In this document: piece by piece, positions 28,864 to 38,459 of the stretch
Layout of the letters: each line of letters starts with the position of its first letter
Numbering within the stretch: the stretch's first letter is position 1
NCBI GenBank assembly: GCA_945906965.1
Contig: CAMDRP010000005.1
Span: 1 to 64,000, forward strand
Length of the DNA stretch: 64,000 nucleotides
Direction of reading: 5' to 3'
From: Opitutus sp. GAS368
Lineage (GTDB): Bacteria; Verrucomicrobiota; Verrucomicrobiia; Opitutales; Opitutaceae
The notes under the pieces: model-generated
What the model was told of the DNA's origin: nothing
What the model saw: only the letters and a program-made list of their open reading frames with translations
The model's database searches: none
Translations under genes and position numbers: made by a program

Positions 28864-30453
28864 ATGAAAGTTCTCGTTGCTGATAAGATCTCACCTAAAG
28901 GAGTCGCCTTTCTGCGCACGCAGCCAGGCCTCGAAGTCATTGAGGCTTACGGCTCCTCGCTGGAAAAAATCCTCGAGCTGGTGAAGGACGTGCACGCCAT
29001 CGCCGTACGCTCCGAGACTAAAATCACCGCCGCCGTGTTTGCCGCGGCGCCCTTGCTCAAAGTCGTGGGCCGCGCCGGCGTCGGCGTGGATAACGTCGAT
29101 GTCGATGCCGCCACCGAACGCGGCGTGATCGTCATGAACACCCCCTCGGGCAACACCGTGGCGACCGCCGAGCTCACGTTTACCCACATTCTCTGCGGCG
29201 CGCGGCCTGTGCCCCAAGCCGCCGCCTCCATGAAAGCTGGCCAATGGGACCGGAAAAGTTTCTCTGGCATCGAGCTGTTTAAAAAGACCCTCGGTATCGT
29301 CGGTCTCGGCCGCATCGGCGGCGAAGTCGCCAAGCGCGCCCAAGCCTTCGGCATGCGCGTACTCGCCTACGACCCTTACCTCGCCCCCAGCCGCGCCAAG
29401 GCCATGCAGATTGAGGGCGTCTCGCTCGACGAACTCCTCGCCCAATCCGATTATATCACCGTCCACATGCCCCTGACGGAAGACACCCATTATATGATCG
29501 ACGAAGCGGCGTTCGCCAAGGCCAAGAAGGGCCTGCGCATCTTCAACTGCGCCCGCGGGGGCATCATCAAAGAAAGCGCGCTCATCGCCGCGCTGAAATC
29601 TGGCCAAGTCGCCGCTGCCGGTCTGGACGTATTTGAAGAAGAGCCCCTTGCCAAAGACAGCGAGCTGCGCAGCTTGCCCAACGTCACGCTCACGCCCCAC
29701 CTCGGCGCCTCCACGGCCGAAGCGCAGGACGCCGTCGGCGTCGAAGTCGCCGAGCAGATCGCCGATGTCCTCCTCAACGGTGCCGTACGCAACGCCGTGA
29801 ATCTCCCCTCTGTCGACGCCGCCACCGCCAAGATCCTTGGGCCTTATCTCGATCTCGGCGCCAAACTCGGCACGCTCGTCCAGCAACTCGCCCCGGCCGC
29901 CGTCGCCAAATTGCGCATTACCTATTTCGGTAAAATCGTCGACCTCGACGCCAACGCCATCACGCGTTCCATCCAGCGCGGCTACCTCACGCGCATCAGC
30001 GGCGAGGGCGTCAACGTCGTCAACGCCCCCATCATGCTCGAGCGTCTCGGCTTGCGCAGCGAGATCATCAAATCCTCCGACGACTCCGATTACACGGAGC
30101 TGATCCTCGTTGAAGCCGTCGACGCCGACGGTTCCGCCCGGAGCGCCGCGGGTACCTTGGTCACCAAGGCCAACAGCCCGCGCATCGTCGCCGTCAACGG
30201 CCGCGACGTCGAAGTGATCGCCACCGGCAAGCTCCTGATCATCGAAAATCAAGACGCACCCGGCATGATCGGTTACGTCGGCACACTCCTTGGCAAAGAT
30301 AAGGTCAATATCGCCAACATGTCCCTCAGTCGCCAACAGGCCGGCGAGACTGCGCTCATGGTGATCAACCTCGACAGCGAACCCAGCGCCGCCGCCCGTG
30401 TTGAATTGAAGGCCCACCCGGCCATCAAGCTCGCAAAATTCGTCCAACTTTAA
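28864..30453 (+). CDS. serA: D-3-phosphoglycerate dehydrogenase
   Basis: GRAGVGVDNVDVDAATERGVIVMNTPSGNTVATAELT; LGIVGLGRIGGEVAKRAQAFGMRVLAYDPY; C-terminal ACT domain (DAPGMIGYVGTLLGKDKVNIANM). Confidence 0.97.
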   Translation: MKVLVADKISPKGVAFLRTQPGLEVIEAYGSSLEKILELVKDVHAIAVRSETKITAAVFAAAPLLKVVGRAGVGVDNVDVDAATERGVIVMNTPSGNTVATAELTFTHILCGARPVPQAAASMKAGQWDRKSFSGIELFKKTLGIVGLGRIGGEVAKRAQAFGMRVLAYDPYLAPSRAKAMQIEGVSLDELLAQSDYITVHMPLTEDTHYMIDEAAFAKAKKGLRIFNCARGGIIKESALIAALKSGQVAAAGLDVFEEEPLAKDSELRSLPNVTLTPHLGASTAEAQDAVGVEVAEQIADVLLNGAVRNAVNLPSVDAATAKILGPYLDLGAKLGTLVQQLAPAAVAKLRITYFGKIVDLDANAITRSIQRGYLTRISGEGVNVVNAPIMLERLGLRSEIIKSSDDSDYTELILVEAVDADGSARSAAGTLVTKANSPRIVAVNGRDVEVIATGKLLIIENQDAPGMIGYVGTLLGKDKVNIANMSLSRQQAGETALMVINLDSEPSAAARVELKAHPAIKLAKFVQL

Positions 30454-30494
30454 TCCCGTTTAACCCCCCCGCGCGTTTTCTACCGCCTTCTCCC

Positions 30495-31166
30495 GTGCTC
30501 ACCGCCCTCATCTTCACCGCTCTCGTCGGCTACCTATTGGGCGCTTTGCCCTTCGGGTATCTGGTCGCGCGGGCTAAGGGTGTGAACATCTTTGAAGTCG
30601 GCAGTAAAAATCCCGGCGCCACCAACGTGCGCCGCGTGCTCGGTCCTGGCCCGGGCAACCTCGTCTTCGCGCTCGATGCGGCCAAGGGCGCGTTGGCCGC
30701 AGCGTGGGCCTTTGGCGCCATTAGCACCAAGATCACGATCGATCTCTCGGCCCCGTTATCGTTGCTCAACGGCACCTATGTGGGCGCCGATTGGGTCAAT
30801 ATGGGAATGGCTGGTCTAGTGGGCGCGATGCTCGGCCACAGTTTTTCCTGCTTCACGGGTTTCCGTGGAGGCAAAGGCGTCGCCACGGCCGCCGGCGGTT
30901 GTCTCGTGCTCATGCCTCTGGGGGCGCTCGTCGCCGCAGCAATTTGGGTCGCGACGTTTTATGCCAGCCGCTATGTCTCGCTCGCTTCGATCCTCTCGGC
31001 GGTGGCGCTACCAATCACGGTGTTTCTTCAGGGCCAGCCGAAACCGCTCCTCGTGTTTTCCAGCCTCGCCTCGCTCTTTGTGATCGTGCGGCACCGCGCC
31101 AACATCACGCGTCTCGTTAATGGTACGGAAAGTCGTTTTGTGAAAAAACCTGCCGCCACGCCATGA
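30495..31166 (+). CDS. plsY: Glycerol-3-phosphate 1-O-acyltransferase PlsY
   Basis: GYLLGALPFGYLVARAKGVNIFEVGSKNPGATNVRRVLG; GHSFSCFTGFRGGKGVATAAG; GTG start. Confidence 0.95.
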   Translation: MLTALIFTALVGYLLGALPFGYLVARAKGVNIFEVGSKNPGATNVRRVLGPGPGNLVFALDAAKGALAAAWAFGAISTKITIDLSAPLSLLNGTYVGADWVNMGMAGLVGAMLGHSFSCFTGFRGGKGVATAAGGCLVLMPLGALVAAAIWVATFYASRYVSLASILSAVALPITVFLQGQPKPLLVFSSLASLFVIVRHRANITRLVNGTESRFVKKPAATP

Positions 31167-32485
31167 GCTCGCCCCTGACTATCACAATCGGCATCTGTGG
31201 CTTTGGCACCGTGGGCCAAGGCGTCTGGAAACACCTCGAGCGCTCGCGTGCATTGCTCGAGACTCGTCTCGGCGCCAAGCTCGTGCTCGCGCGCGCCTCC
31301 GCCCGCGATCTTAAGAAAAAGCGCCCGGTTAAAATCGCCGCCGCCAAGCTCACCGACGATCCCCTCGCCATCGCGACCGATCCCAAGATAGACATTGTTT
31401 GCGAACTCATGGGCGGCACCGGCCTCGCTCGCCAAGTGACGCTCGCCGCCCTCACTCGCGGCAAAATCGTCGTTTCCGCTAACAAAGCCCTCATCTGCGC
31501 GCACGGCGCCGAGATTTTTGCGACGGCGCGCAAGCACGGCGGGCATTTCTTTTTTGAAGCCAGCGTCGCCGGCGGCATCCCGCTCATCAAAGCCCTGCGC
31601 GAAGGCCTCGTCGCCAATCGTTTTACCCGCATTTACGGAATTCTCAACGGCACGTGTAACTACATTCTCACGCAGATGGAGGAGCGTGACGCACCTTACG
31701 CCGACGTCCTCGCCGATGCCAAACGCCTCGGCTACGCCGAGGCCGATGAATCCCTCGACGTCGATGGTTGGGACACTGCTCACAAAGCCTCGGTCCTCGC
31801 CTGGCTTGCTCACGGCATGTGGATCAAGCCCGACCGCATGCTCGTCGAAGGCATCAGCCGCATCACGCCCGCCGATTTTAAGACCGCCGCCACCCTCGGC
31901 TACGGCATCAAGCTGCTCGCGGTTATCACCCGCGATTTCACGACCAACGAAATCAGCGTTCGCGTGCAACCCACGCTGCTGCCCGAGGGCAACGTCCTTG
32001 CCAACGTCAGCGGCGTCTTCAACGCCATTTCTGTCACCGGCGATATCGTCGGCACCACGCTTTATATCGGCCGCGGCGCCGGCCAAGACGCCACCGCCAG
32101 CGCCGTCATTAGCGACATCGCTGATGCGGTCGCGCTGCTCCGTCACGGCAAAGGCGCGCACCACATGGACGACGACGTGCCCGCCCCGTGCGCCGATTGC
32201 CGCCTCGCTCCGCCCGAGCGCATACGCAGCCGCTACTACGTTCGCCTTTCCGTAAAGGACCAACCCGGCGTCCTCGCCCGCGTCGCCTCCGTGATGGCCA
32301 AACACCACGTTAGCATCGCTAGCGTCATTCAAAATCCCTCCGACCGCATCGGTGCCGCCTCGCTCGTACTTACGACGCACGAGAGCGACGAACGCGCCAT
32401 CGGCGCCACCCTCAAACACCTCGCCGGATTGAGCAGCGTGCTCGAACAACCCGTGCTGCTCCGCATTGGCGATTTCAACGACTGA
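31163..32485 (+). CDS. hom: Homoserine dehydrogenase with C-terminal ACT domain
   Basis: IGICGFGTVGQGVWKHLE; VSANKALICAHGAEIFATARKHGGHFFFEASVAGGIPLIKALREGL; GILNGTCNYILTQM; ACT-like LSVKDQPGVLARVASVMAKHHVSIASV. Confidence 0.97.
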   Translation: MSSPLTITIGICGFGTVGQGVWKHLERSRALLETRLGAKLVLARASARDLKKKRPVKIAAAKLTDDPLAIATDPKIDIVCELMGGTGLARQVTLAALTRGKIVVSANKALICAHGAEIFATARKHGGHFFFEASVAGGIPLIKALREGLVANRFTRIYGILNGTCNYILTQMEERDAPYADVLADAKRLGYAEADESLDVDGWDTAHKASVLAWLAHGMWIKPDRMLVEGISRITPADFKTAATLGYGIKLLAVITRDFTTNEISVRVQPTLLPEGNVLANVSGVFNAISVTGDIVGTTLYIGRGAGQDATASAVISDIADAVALLRHGKGAHHMDDDVPAPCADCRLAPPERIRSRYYVRLSVKDQPGVLARVASVMAKHHVSIASVIQNPSDRIGAASLVLTTHESDERAIGATLKHLAGLSSVLEQPVLLRIGDFND

Positions 32486-32502
32486 TTTTTTCAAACCAGA
32501 CC

Positions 32503-33720
32503 ATGGCCCGTATCGTCCAAAAATATGGCGGCACCTCCGTCGGTGACGTCGAACGTATCAAAAAAGTCGCCGAGCGCATCAAAGGCACCCGCGACGAAGG
32601 CAACGAGGTCGTCGTCGTCGTGTCCGCCCGCGCCGGTGTGACCAACGAGCTTATCGCTCGGGCCAAAGCCGTTTGCCCCGATCCCAGCGAACGCGAACTC
32701 GACCAGCTCCTCGCCATCGGCGAACAAGAAACCATCGCCCTCGTCGCCATGGCTCTCCAAGGCATCGGCGCCGACGCCGTCAGCTACACCGGCGCGCAAG
32801 CCGGCATCTTTACCGACAAGGTTCACACCAAAGCGAAGATCCAAGGCATCAATCCGAAGCCCATGGAGAAAGAGCTCAAAGCCGGTCGCATTATCATCGT
32901 CGCCGGCTTTCAAGGCGCCGACGACGAAGGCCGCATCACGACCCTCGGTCGTGGCGGCTCCGATCTCACCGCCATCGCGCTCGCCGCCGCCCTCAAGGCC
33001 GACAAATGCGAGATCTACACCGATGTTGATGGCGTTTACACCGCCGATCCCCGCGTGGTGAAAAACGCCAAGAAAATTCCCGAGATCAGCTACGACGAGA
33101 TGCTGGAACTCGCCTCGTCCGGCTCTAAGGTCATGCAGTCTCGCTCCGTCGAATTCGCGGCGAAGTACGACGTCGTTTTTGAAGTCCGCTCCTCCTTTAA
33201 CCACAATCCAGGAACCATCGTGAAAAAAGAAGTCGCCTACATGGAAAAAGTCGTCGTGCGCGGTGTCGCCGTCGATAAAGACCAGGCCAAGGTCATCGTT
33301 AGCAACATCGTCGATAAACCCGGCTCGGCCGCGAAGGTCTTCCGTGCCCTGGCGGATGCCTCTGTCCTCGTCGACATGATCGTGCAAAACGTCGGCCGCC
33401 ACGGCGTAGCCAACCTCACGTTCACCGTACCCCAGACCGACACGCGCAAAGCCGTCAAAGCCCTCGAGCCCGTGCTCGCCGCGATCGGCGGCGGTCAAGT
33501 TGCCGTCCACGAACACATCGCCAAACTCTCGGTCGTCGGCGTCGGCATGAAGACGCACAGCGGCGTCGCCGCGACGCTCTTCCAAGCGCTCGCCGAAGCC
33601 GGGATCAACATCGAGCTCATCAGCACCTCGGAGATTAAAATTTCCGTCGTGATCGATCTCGACCGCGTCGAAGAAGCCGCACGCGTCGCCCACGCCGCGT
33701 TTCACCTAGATCAAGCTTGA
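32503..33720 (+). CDS. lysC: Aspartate kinase
   Basis: MARIVQKYGGTSVGDVERIKKVA; TTLGRGGSDLTAIALAAALKADKCEIYTDVDGVYTADPR; two C-terminal ACT repeats. Confidence 0.97.
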   Translation: MARIVQKYGGTSVGDVERIKKVAERIKGTRDEGNEVVVVVSARAGVTNELIARAKAVCPDPSERELDQLLAIGEQETIALVAMALQGIGADAVSYTGAQAGIFTDKVHTKAKIQGINPKPMEKELKAGRIIIVAGFQGADDEGRITTLGRGGSDLTAIALAAALKADKCEIYTDVDGVYTADPRVVKNAKKIPEISYDEMLELASSGSKVMQSRSVEFAAKYDVVFEVRSSFNHNPGTIVKKEVAYMEKVVVRGVAVDKDQAKVIVSNIVDKPGSAAKVFRALADASVLVDMIVQNVGRHGVANLTFTVPQTDTRKAVKALEPVLAAIGGGQVAVHEHIAKLSVVGVGMKTHSGVAATLFQALAEAGINIELISTSEIKISVVIDLDRVEEAARVAHAAFHLDQA

Positions 33721-33796
33721 GGCGGAGCGGGTCAACTCAAGCCCGCCGCCTTAACTTGGCATTTTCTGGGCGATCACGTTCCGCGCCCTTTTTCTC

Positions 33797-35158
33797 ATGC
33801 GCTACCTTTCCACCCGCGGATTGACCGAGCCCGTCGGTTTTTCCGATGCCGTCGCCATCGGTTTGGCGCCCGACGGGGGATTGTATTTACCGGAGACACT
33901 CCCGCAGTTTTCTGCGCCCGACCTCCGCCGCTTTGAGACGCTCGGTTACGCCGAGCTCTGTTTCGAATTTCTGCGGCGCTTTGCGACGGATATTCCGCCG
34001 GAGACCCTGCGTGCGTTGGTTACGCAGTCTTACACGGCATTTTCCGATCCCCGCATCGCCCCGCTGAAAGAGCTCTCCAAAAACCTCCACGTCCTCGAGC
34101 TGTTTCACGGCCCGACGCTGGCATTTAAAGATTTCGCGCTGCAACTCCTCGGTAATCTCTACGGACACCAGTGCACGTTGCGCCGCGAATCGATCAACGT
34201 CCTCGGCGCCACTTCCGGCGACACGGGTGCGGCGGCGATCCACGGCCTGCTTGGTAAGCCTGGGGCGGCGATTTTTATTCTCTATCCCGACGGACGCGTG
34301 TCACCGCTCCAAGAGCGCCAGATGGCGTGCACCGGCGCGGCGAACGTTTTCGCCCTCGCCGTTGATGGCTCGTTTGACGATGCGCAGACGTCGTTGAAGG
34401 AAATTTTTGGCGACCAGAAATTCCGTCAACACCACCGCCTCTCGGCGGTGAATTCGGTGAACATCGCCCGCGTACTCGCGCAGTCGGTTTATTATTTGTA
34501 CGCCTTTTTGCGGCTGCCCGCGGCGACGCGCGCCGATACGGAGTTCGTGGTGCCGACGGGTAATTTCGGCAACGTGCTCGCGGGCTGGCTGCTCCAAAAA
34601 ATGGGCGTGCCGCTACGCAGCTTCAAAGTCGCGACCAATCAGAATGACATTCTCTACCGTCTGTTCACGACAGGCGATTACCGGGTCTCAGCCGTTGCGC
34701 CGAGTCTCGCTCCCTCGATGGATATTCAGGTATCGAGCAACTTTGAGCGTTTCTTGTATCTCAGTGTGGACGGCGATGCGGGCAAGGTGCGCGAAGTTAT
34801 GCAGACGTTCAAGGCGACCGGCGGGTACCAATTTGAGAATTTTGCTCGCGACACGCTGAGCGCATCGCGCTGCACGGATGCGCAGATTCCCGGGATCATC
34901 CGCTCCGTTTACGAGCGATTTGGTTACATCGTCGACCCGCACACCGCCTGTGGTTTTGTGGAGTTGGCGCAGGATCGCCCAAGCGTGGTGCTAGCGACGG
35001 CAAGCCCGGCGAAGTTTCCCGCTACGATTATTTCCGCTATCGGCATCGAACCCAAGGATCCGAGCTTGGAGGCGCTGAAGGCGCGGCCTGTGCAGAAATA
35101 TTTACTGAAAACCGACGTCGCCTCCATTCGCGGTTTTATCGAGCAACACGCGGTCTGA
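33797..35158 (+). CDS. thrC: Threonine synthase
   Basis: MRYLSTRG; LELFHGPTLAFKDFALQLLGNL; NVLGATSGDTGAAAIHGL; VPTGNFGNVLAGWLLQKMGVP. Confidence 0.97.
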   Translation: MRYLSTRGLTEPVGFSDAVAIGLAPDGGLYLPETLPQFSAPDLRRFETLGYAELCFEFLRRFATDIPPETLRALVTQSYTAFSDPRIAPLKELSKNLHVLELFHGPTLAFKDFALQLLGNLYGHQCTLRRESINVLGATSGDTGAAAIHGLLGKPGAAIFILYPDGRVSPLQERQMACTGAANVFALAVDGSFDDAQTSLKEIFGDQKFRQHHRLSAVNSVNIARVLAQSVYYLYAFLRLPAATRADTEFVVPTGNFGNVLAGWLLQKMGVPLRSFKVATNQNDILYRLFTTGDYRVSAVAPSLAPSMDIQVSSNFERFLYLSVDGDAGKVREVMQTFKATGGYQFENFARDTLSASRCTDAQIPGIIRSVYERFGYIVDPHTACGFVELAQDRPSVVLATASPAKFPATIISAIGIEPKDPSLEALKARPVQKYLLKTDVASIRGFIEQHAV

Positions 35159-35201
35159 TCACGCGACGGGCGGTCGGGTCGCGAGTTATTTCAACGACAT
35201 C

Positions 35202-35437
35202 ATGTATGCACCTTCCTGCGTGTCATCGGTTGGAGCGATTTGATCGTGGCGCACGATATCAAGTTAAACGCGCGACGGACAGTTCGTGCTGCTGTGCGCT
35301 GGGGTGGACTCGAGTGCGCTGAAGCCGATGCGTTGGACGGTGGCCAGCAGGACGATCCCCTCCGGCAGACGGCCGGGCGAAATTCTCGCGCAGGATGTTG
35401 TCAGTTGTAAAAGCTCCCTTGCCTCCGCGGGGGTAAG
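35202..35437 (+). promoter_or_regulatory. Structured leader upstream of cimA with candidate uORF and hairpins
   Basis: 301-nt thrC-cimA gap; possible 13-codon uORF 35202-35243; hairpins CCGGC-AGACG-GCCGG (35362-35376) and CTTGCCTC-CGCG-GGGGTAAG (35418-35437, two G-U pairs). Confidence 0.3.
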
Positions 35438-35458
35438 CAGCAACTTCCATCCTTTAGC

Positions 35459-37021
35459 ATGAGTACCGCAGTCAAAATCTACGACACGACGTTGCGTGAT
35501 GGCACGCAGGGTGAGGGCATCAGCTTTTCTGTGGCCGATAAGCTGAGGATTGCCGAGCGTTTGGACCAATTTGGCGTCGACTACATTGAGGGCGGGTTTC
35601 CTGGCTCTAATCCGCGGGACATTACGTTTTTCGCCGAGGCGAAACACCTCAAGCTGAAGCACGCGCGGCTGGCGGCTTTTGGTTCCACCCGTCGCGCCGG
35701 AGCGAAGGCGGACGAAGATCCGCAACTGCGCACGCTGATCGATAGCGGCATGCCCGTGATGACGATCGTAGGTAAAACCTGGACGCTTCACGTCACGGAA
35801 ATCCTGCGTACGACGCTTGAGGAAAACCTCGCGATGATCGAAGATTCTACGCGCTATCTGGTCGCGCAGGGGCGCGAAGTGGTCTATGATGCCGAGCATT
35901 TTTTCGACGGTTACAAGGCTGACCCTGAATACGCGATCCGCACCTTGGCGGCGGCGTTACGCGGTGGTGCGAGCAACCTCACGCTCTGTGATACCAATGG
36001 TGGGACGCTGGTGGATGATTTTAAAGGTATCGTCGCGCATGCGGTGCGAGAATTTGGCGGCGAAAAGATTGGCGTGCATTGCCACAACGACAGCGGCCTG
36101 GGCGTCGCGCTTACCCTTGCGGGCGTGACGGCGGGCGCACGCCTCGTCCAAGGCACGGCCAACGGCTACGGCGAACGCGTCGGGAATGCCAATCTCACTA
36201 CGGTCCTCGCGAATTTGTTTTTAAAGATGGATTGCACGGCGCGTTGCGCGACTAACTTGGCGCAACTGCGGGATCTCTCGCTGTTTTTCGACGAGCTCGC
36301 GAACCTGCGGCCCGATCCCAAGGCACCGTTTGTGGGTCAATCCGCCTTTGCCCATAAAGGCGGCTTGCATGCTAACGCGGCGCAAAAGGTCGCCCGGAGT
36401 TACGAACACATCGACCCCGCGCTCGTGGGCAACCGCACCCGCGTGCTCGTCTCGGATATGGCGGGTCGCAGCAGCCTCGCACTTAAGGCCAAAGAACTCG
36501 GACTCGAGTTGGATGAAAAACATCCCGAGATGAAGGTGTTGATCGAGCAACTCAAGGAGCGCGAATTCCGTGGCTACGAATACGAAGCGGCCGATGCCTC
36601 GTTTCGTCTCTTGATCAGCGCCGCGCTCGGGCAGCGGAAATCGTTTTTTGAAGTCGAGACCTATCGCGTGATCATCGAGCGTCACGGGGCTGATCTCTGG
36701 GCCGAAGCTACGGTCAAGATCCGCGTCGGCGGCGAATCGGTGCACACCGTGGCCGAATGTACGGGCCCGGTCGGGGCGCTCGATAAGGCGCTGCGTCTGG
36801 CGCTCGAAAAGACCTATCCTCAGCTGCGGGATTTAGTGTTGCGCGATTATAAGGTGCGTATCCTTGAGAGCGGCGCCGGTACCAATTCGCGCACCCGCGT
36901 TTTGATCGAAAGCGGCGACGGTCGCACGGTCTGGGGTACGGTCGGCGTGAGTGACAATATCATCGACGCCAGCTGGGAAGCGTTGCGGGACGCCGTGGAC
37001 TACAAGTTGTCTTTGGGCTAA
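35459..37021 (+). CDS. cimA: (R)-citramalate synthase
   Basis: KIYDTTLRDGTQGEGISFSVADKLRIAERLDQFGVDYIEGGFPGSNPRD; GVHCHNDSGLGVA; KGGLHANA; length and C-terminal LeuA-like dimer domain fit CimA. Confidence 0.93.
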   Translation: MSTAVKIYDTTLRDGTQGEGISFSVADKLRIAERLDQFGVDYIEGGFPGSNPRDITFFAEAKHLKLKHARLAAFGSTRRAGAKADEDPQLRTLIDSGMPVMTIVGKTWTLHVTEILRTTLEENLAMIEDSTRYLVAQGREVVYDAEHFFDGYKADPEYAIRTLAAALRGGASNLTLCDTNGGTLVDDFKGIVAHAVREFGGEKIGVHCHNDSGLGVALTLAGVTAGARLVQGTANGYGERVGNANLTTVLANLFLKMDCTARCATNLAQLRDLSLFFDELANLRPDPKAPFVGQSAFAHKGGLHANAAQKVARSYEHIDPALVGNRTRVLVSDMAGRSSLALKAKELGLELDEKHPEMKVLIEQLKEREFRGYEYEAADASFRLLISAALGQRKSFFEVETYRVIIERHGADLWAEATVKIRVGGESVHTVAECTGPVGALDKALRLALEKTYPQLRDLVLRDYKVRILESGAGTNSRTRVLIESGDGRTVWGTVGVSDNIIDASWEALRDAVDYKLSLG

Positions 37022-37044
37022 CCAACGCCGCGGCACGGCTGGTT
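37020..37044. terminator. Hairpin between convergent cimA and ClC genes; possible bidirectional terminator
   Basis: AACCA(AC)GCCG-CGGCA-CGGCTGGTT touching both stop codons; no long U tract. Confidence 0.35.
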
Positions 37045-38300
37045 TACCCTCGGACGTTGCGCGGGTAGAGCGTGGCCGATCCGCTGCAACGCTGCGCGAG
37101 CCAGCAAGCGACCGCAAAATACAACGCGTAGTGCGCGCCAAAAAGTTCCACGCCGAGCAGCGTGCACGCGAGGGGCGTCTTGGTCGCGCCCGCAAATACG
37201 GCGATCAGTCCCAAGCCTGCCAATAAATCCACGGGCGCGCCAAGGAGTAGCGCCAGCGCGTGACCGAGGGTGGCGCCGATGAAAAAAAGCGGCGTCACTT
37301 CGCCACCCTTAAACCCACTGGCGATCGTCACTACGGTAAAAATCAATTTCCAGGCCCAACTCCAAGGGCCGGCTCCACCCGCTTCGAAGGCGGAAAGCAA
37401 GGTGACGGCCGCGGGGTCGTTTGAACTTACCCCGAGGCCAAGATAATCCCGCGTCCCCACGAGATAGACGAGCGCGATCACGATGATGCCTCCGATCATG
37501 GGCCGCAGCGGCGCGTACGGCACAGAATGCTTAAAGGCTTCATTTAACCGATGACTGAGCGCAGTAAACACTCGACTCGCGCAGCCAAAAACTACGGCGG
37601 CGATCATGACTTTGCTCCATAACACAGGCTCGAAAAAATCGCTCAGCGTCGTACCGGTGCTACGGCTGATCTGAAAGATGGCATGCTGAATCCCCCAAGC
37701 TGAGCAGGTGAGGTCCCCGACCCAGCTCGCCACCAGTAGCGGCAGTAACATCCGGTACTGCGTGCGATCTCTTGCGATCACCTCTAGGGTGAAGACCGCA
37801 CCGGCTATCGGCGTGCCAAAAACAGATCCGAAACCTGCCGCTAAGCCCGTCATGAGCACGACGCGAATCGTATCCGGCGGCAGTTTAAACCGCCGGCCCA
37901 AAATGCTCGCGATACTTCCCCCCATTTGAACCGCGGTGCCTTCTCGCCCGGCGGACCCACCACACAAGTGGGTGATCAGCGTGCCGATTAGCACCAAGGG
38001 GGCGAGTCGGGCCGGTACGCCCGCGCTGGGGGTGTGGATTTGTTCGATAATTAAGTTCGTGCCGCCTTCGGCTTTTTGACCGATGCGGTGATAGATCCAG
38101 CCGACGCCGAAGCCCGCCGCCGGGAGGAACCACAGCAACCACGGGAAGGCTCCGCGGGTTTCGGTGGCGCGATCCAACGACCATAAAAACAGCGCACTTG
38201 CGCTGCCTGCCAGGAAGCCGACTGGGATCGCCCACTGACACCAGCCGGCCAGCGTCCTCAGCGGCATAGAGCAGGCGCAAGGCTTGGGCGGTTGGGTCAT
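37044..38300 (-). CDS. ClC-family chloride channel/antiporter
   Basis: GGSAGREGTAVQMGGSIASILGRRF; ATLGHALALLLGAP; GLIAVFAGATKTPLACTLLGVELFG. Confidence 0.9.
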   Translation of the reverse strand: MTQPPKPCACSMPLRTLAGWCQWAIPVGFLAGSASALFLWSLDRATETRGAFPWLLWFLPAAGFGVGWIYHRIGQKAEGGTNLIIEQIHTPSAGVPARLAPLVLIGTLITHLCGGSAGREGTAVQMGGSIASILGRRFKLPPDTIRVVLMTGLAAGFGSVFGTPIAGAVFTLEVIARDRTQYRMLLPLLVASWVGDLTCSAWGIQHAIFQISRSTGTTLSDFFEPVLWSKVMIAAVVFGCASRVFTALSHRLNEAFKHSVPYAPLRPMIGGIIVIALVYLVGTRDYLGLGVSSNDPAAVTLLSAFEAGGAGPWSWAWKLIFTVVTIASGFKGGEVTPLFFIGATLGHALALLLGAPVDLLAGLGLIAVFAGATKTPLACTLLGVELFGAHYALYFAVACWLAQRCSGSATLYPRNVRG

Positions 38301-38459
38301 AGAGCGCGGGGTGATCGGGTTAGGAATCGGGCGGGGTAGGCAGAGTCAACCCAAGGGTGGCCACGGCGAACAGAGTAAGATTAAGCCGTGGAAAAAGAGT
38401 TCGCGCTTTTGTTTTGGAAAAAGTTTCTCAGGGTGCATGTTTCACGTCTTTTCATCCTT

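Noticed and set aside
28891-30447. 518-aa - strand ORF opposite serA
   Set aside because: Mirror frame of a clear serA gene; low-complexity GVDGD-rich sequence with no domain.
31028-33705. 488-aa and 404-aa - strand ORFs opposite hom and lysC
   Set aside because: Same antisense artefact. hom and lysC motifs on the + strand are unambiguous, so I do not claim dual coding.
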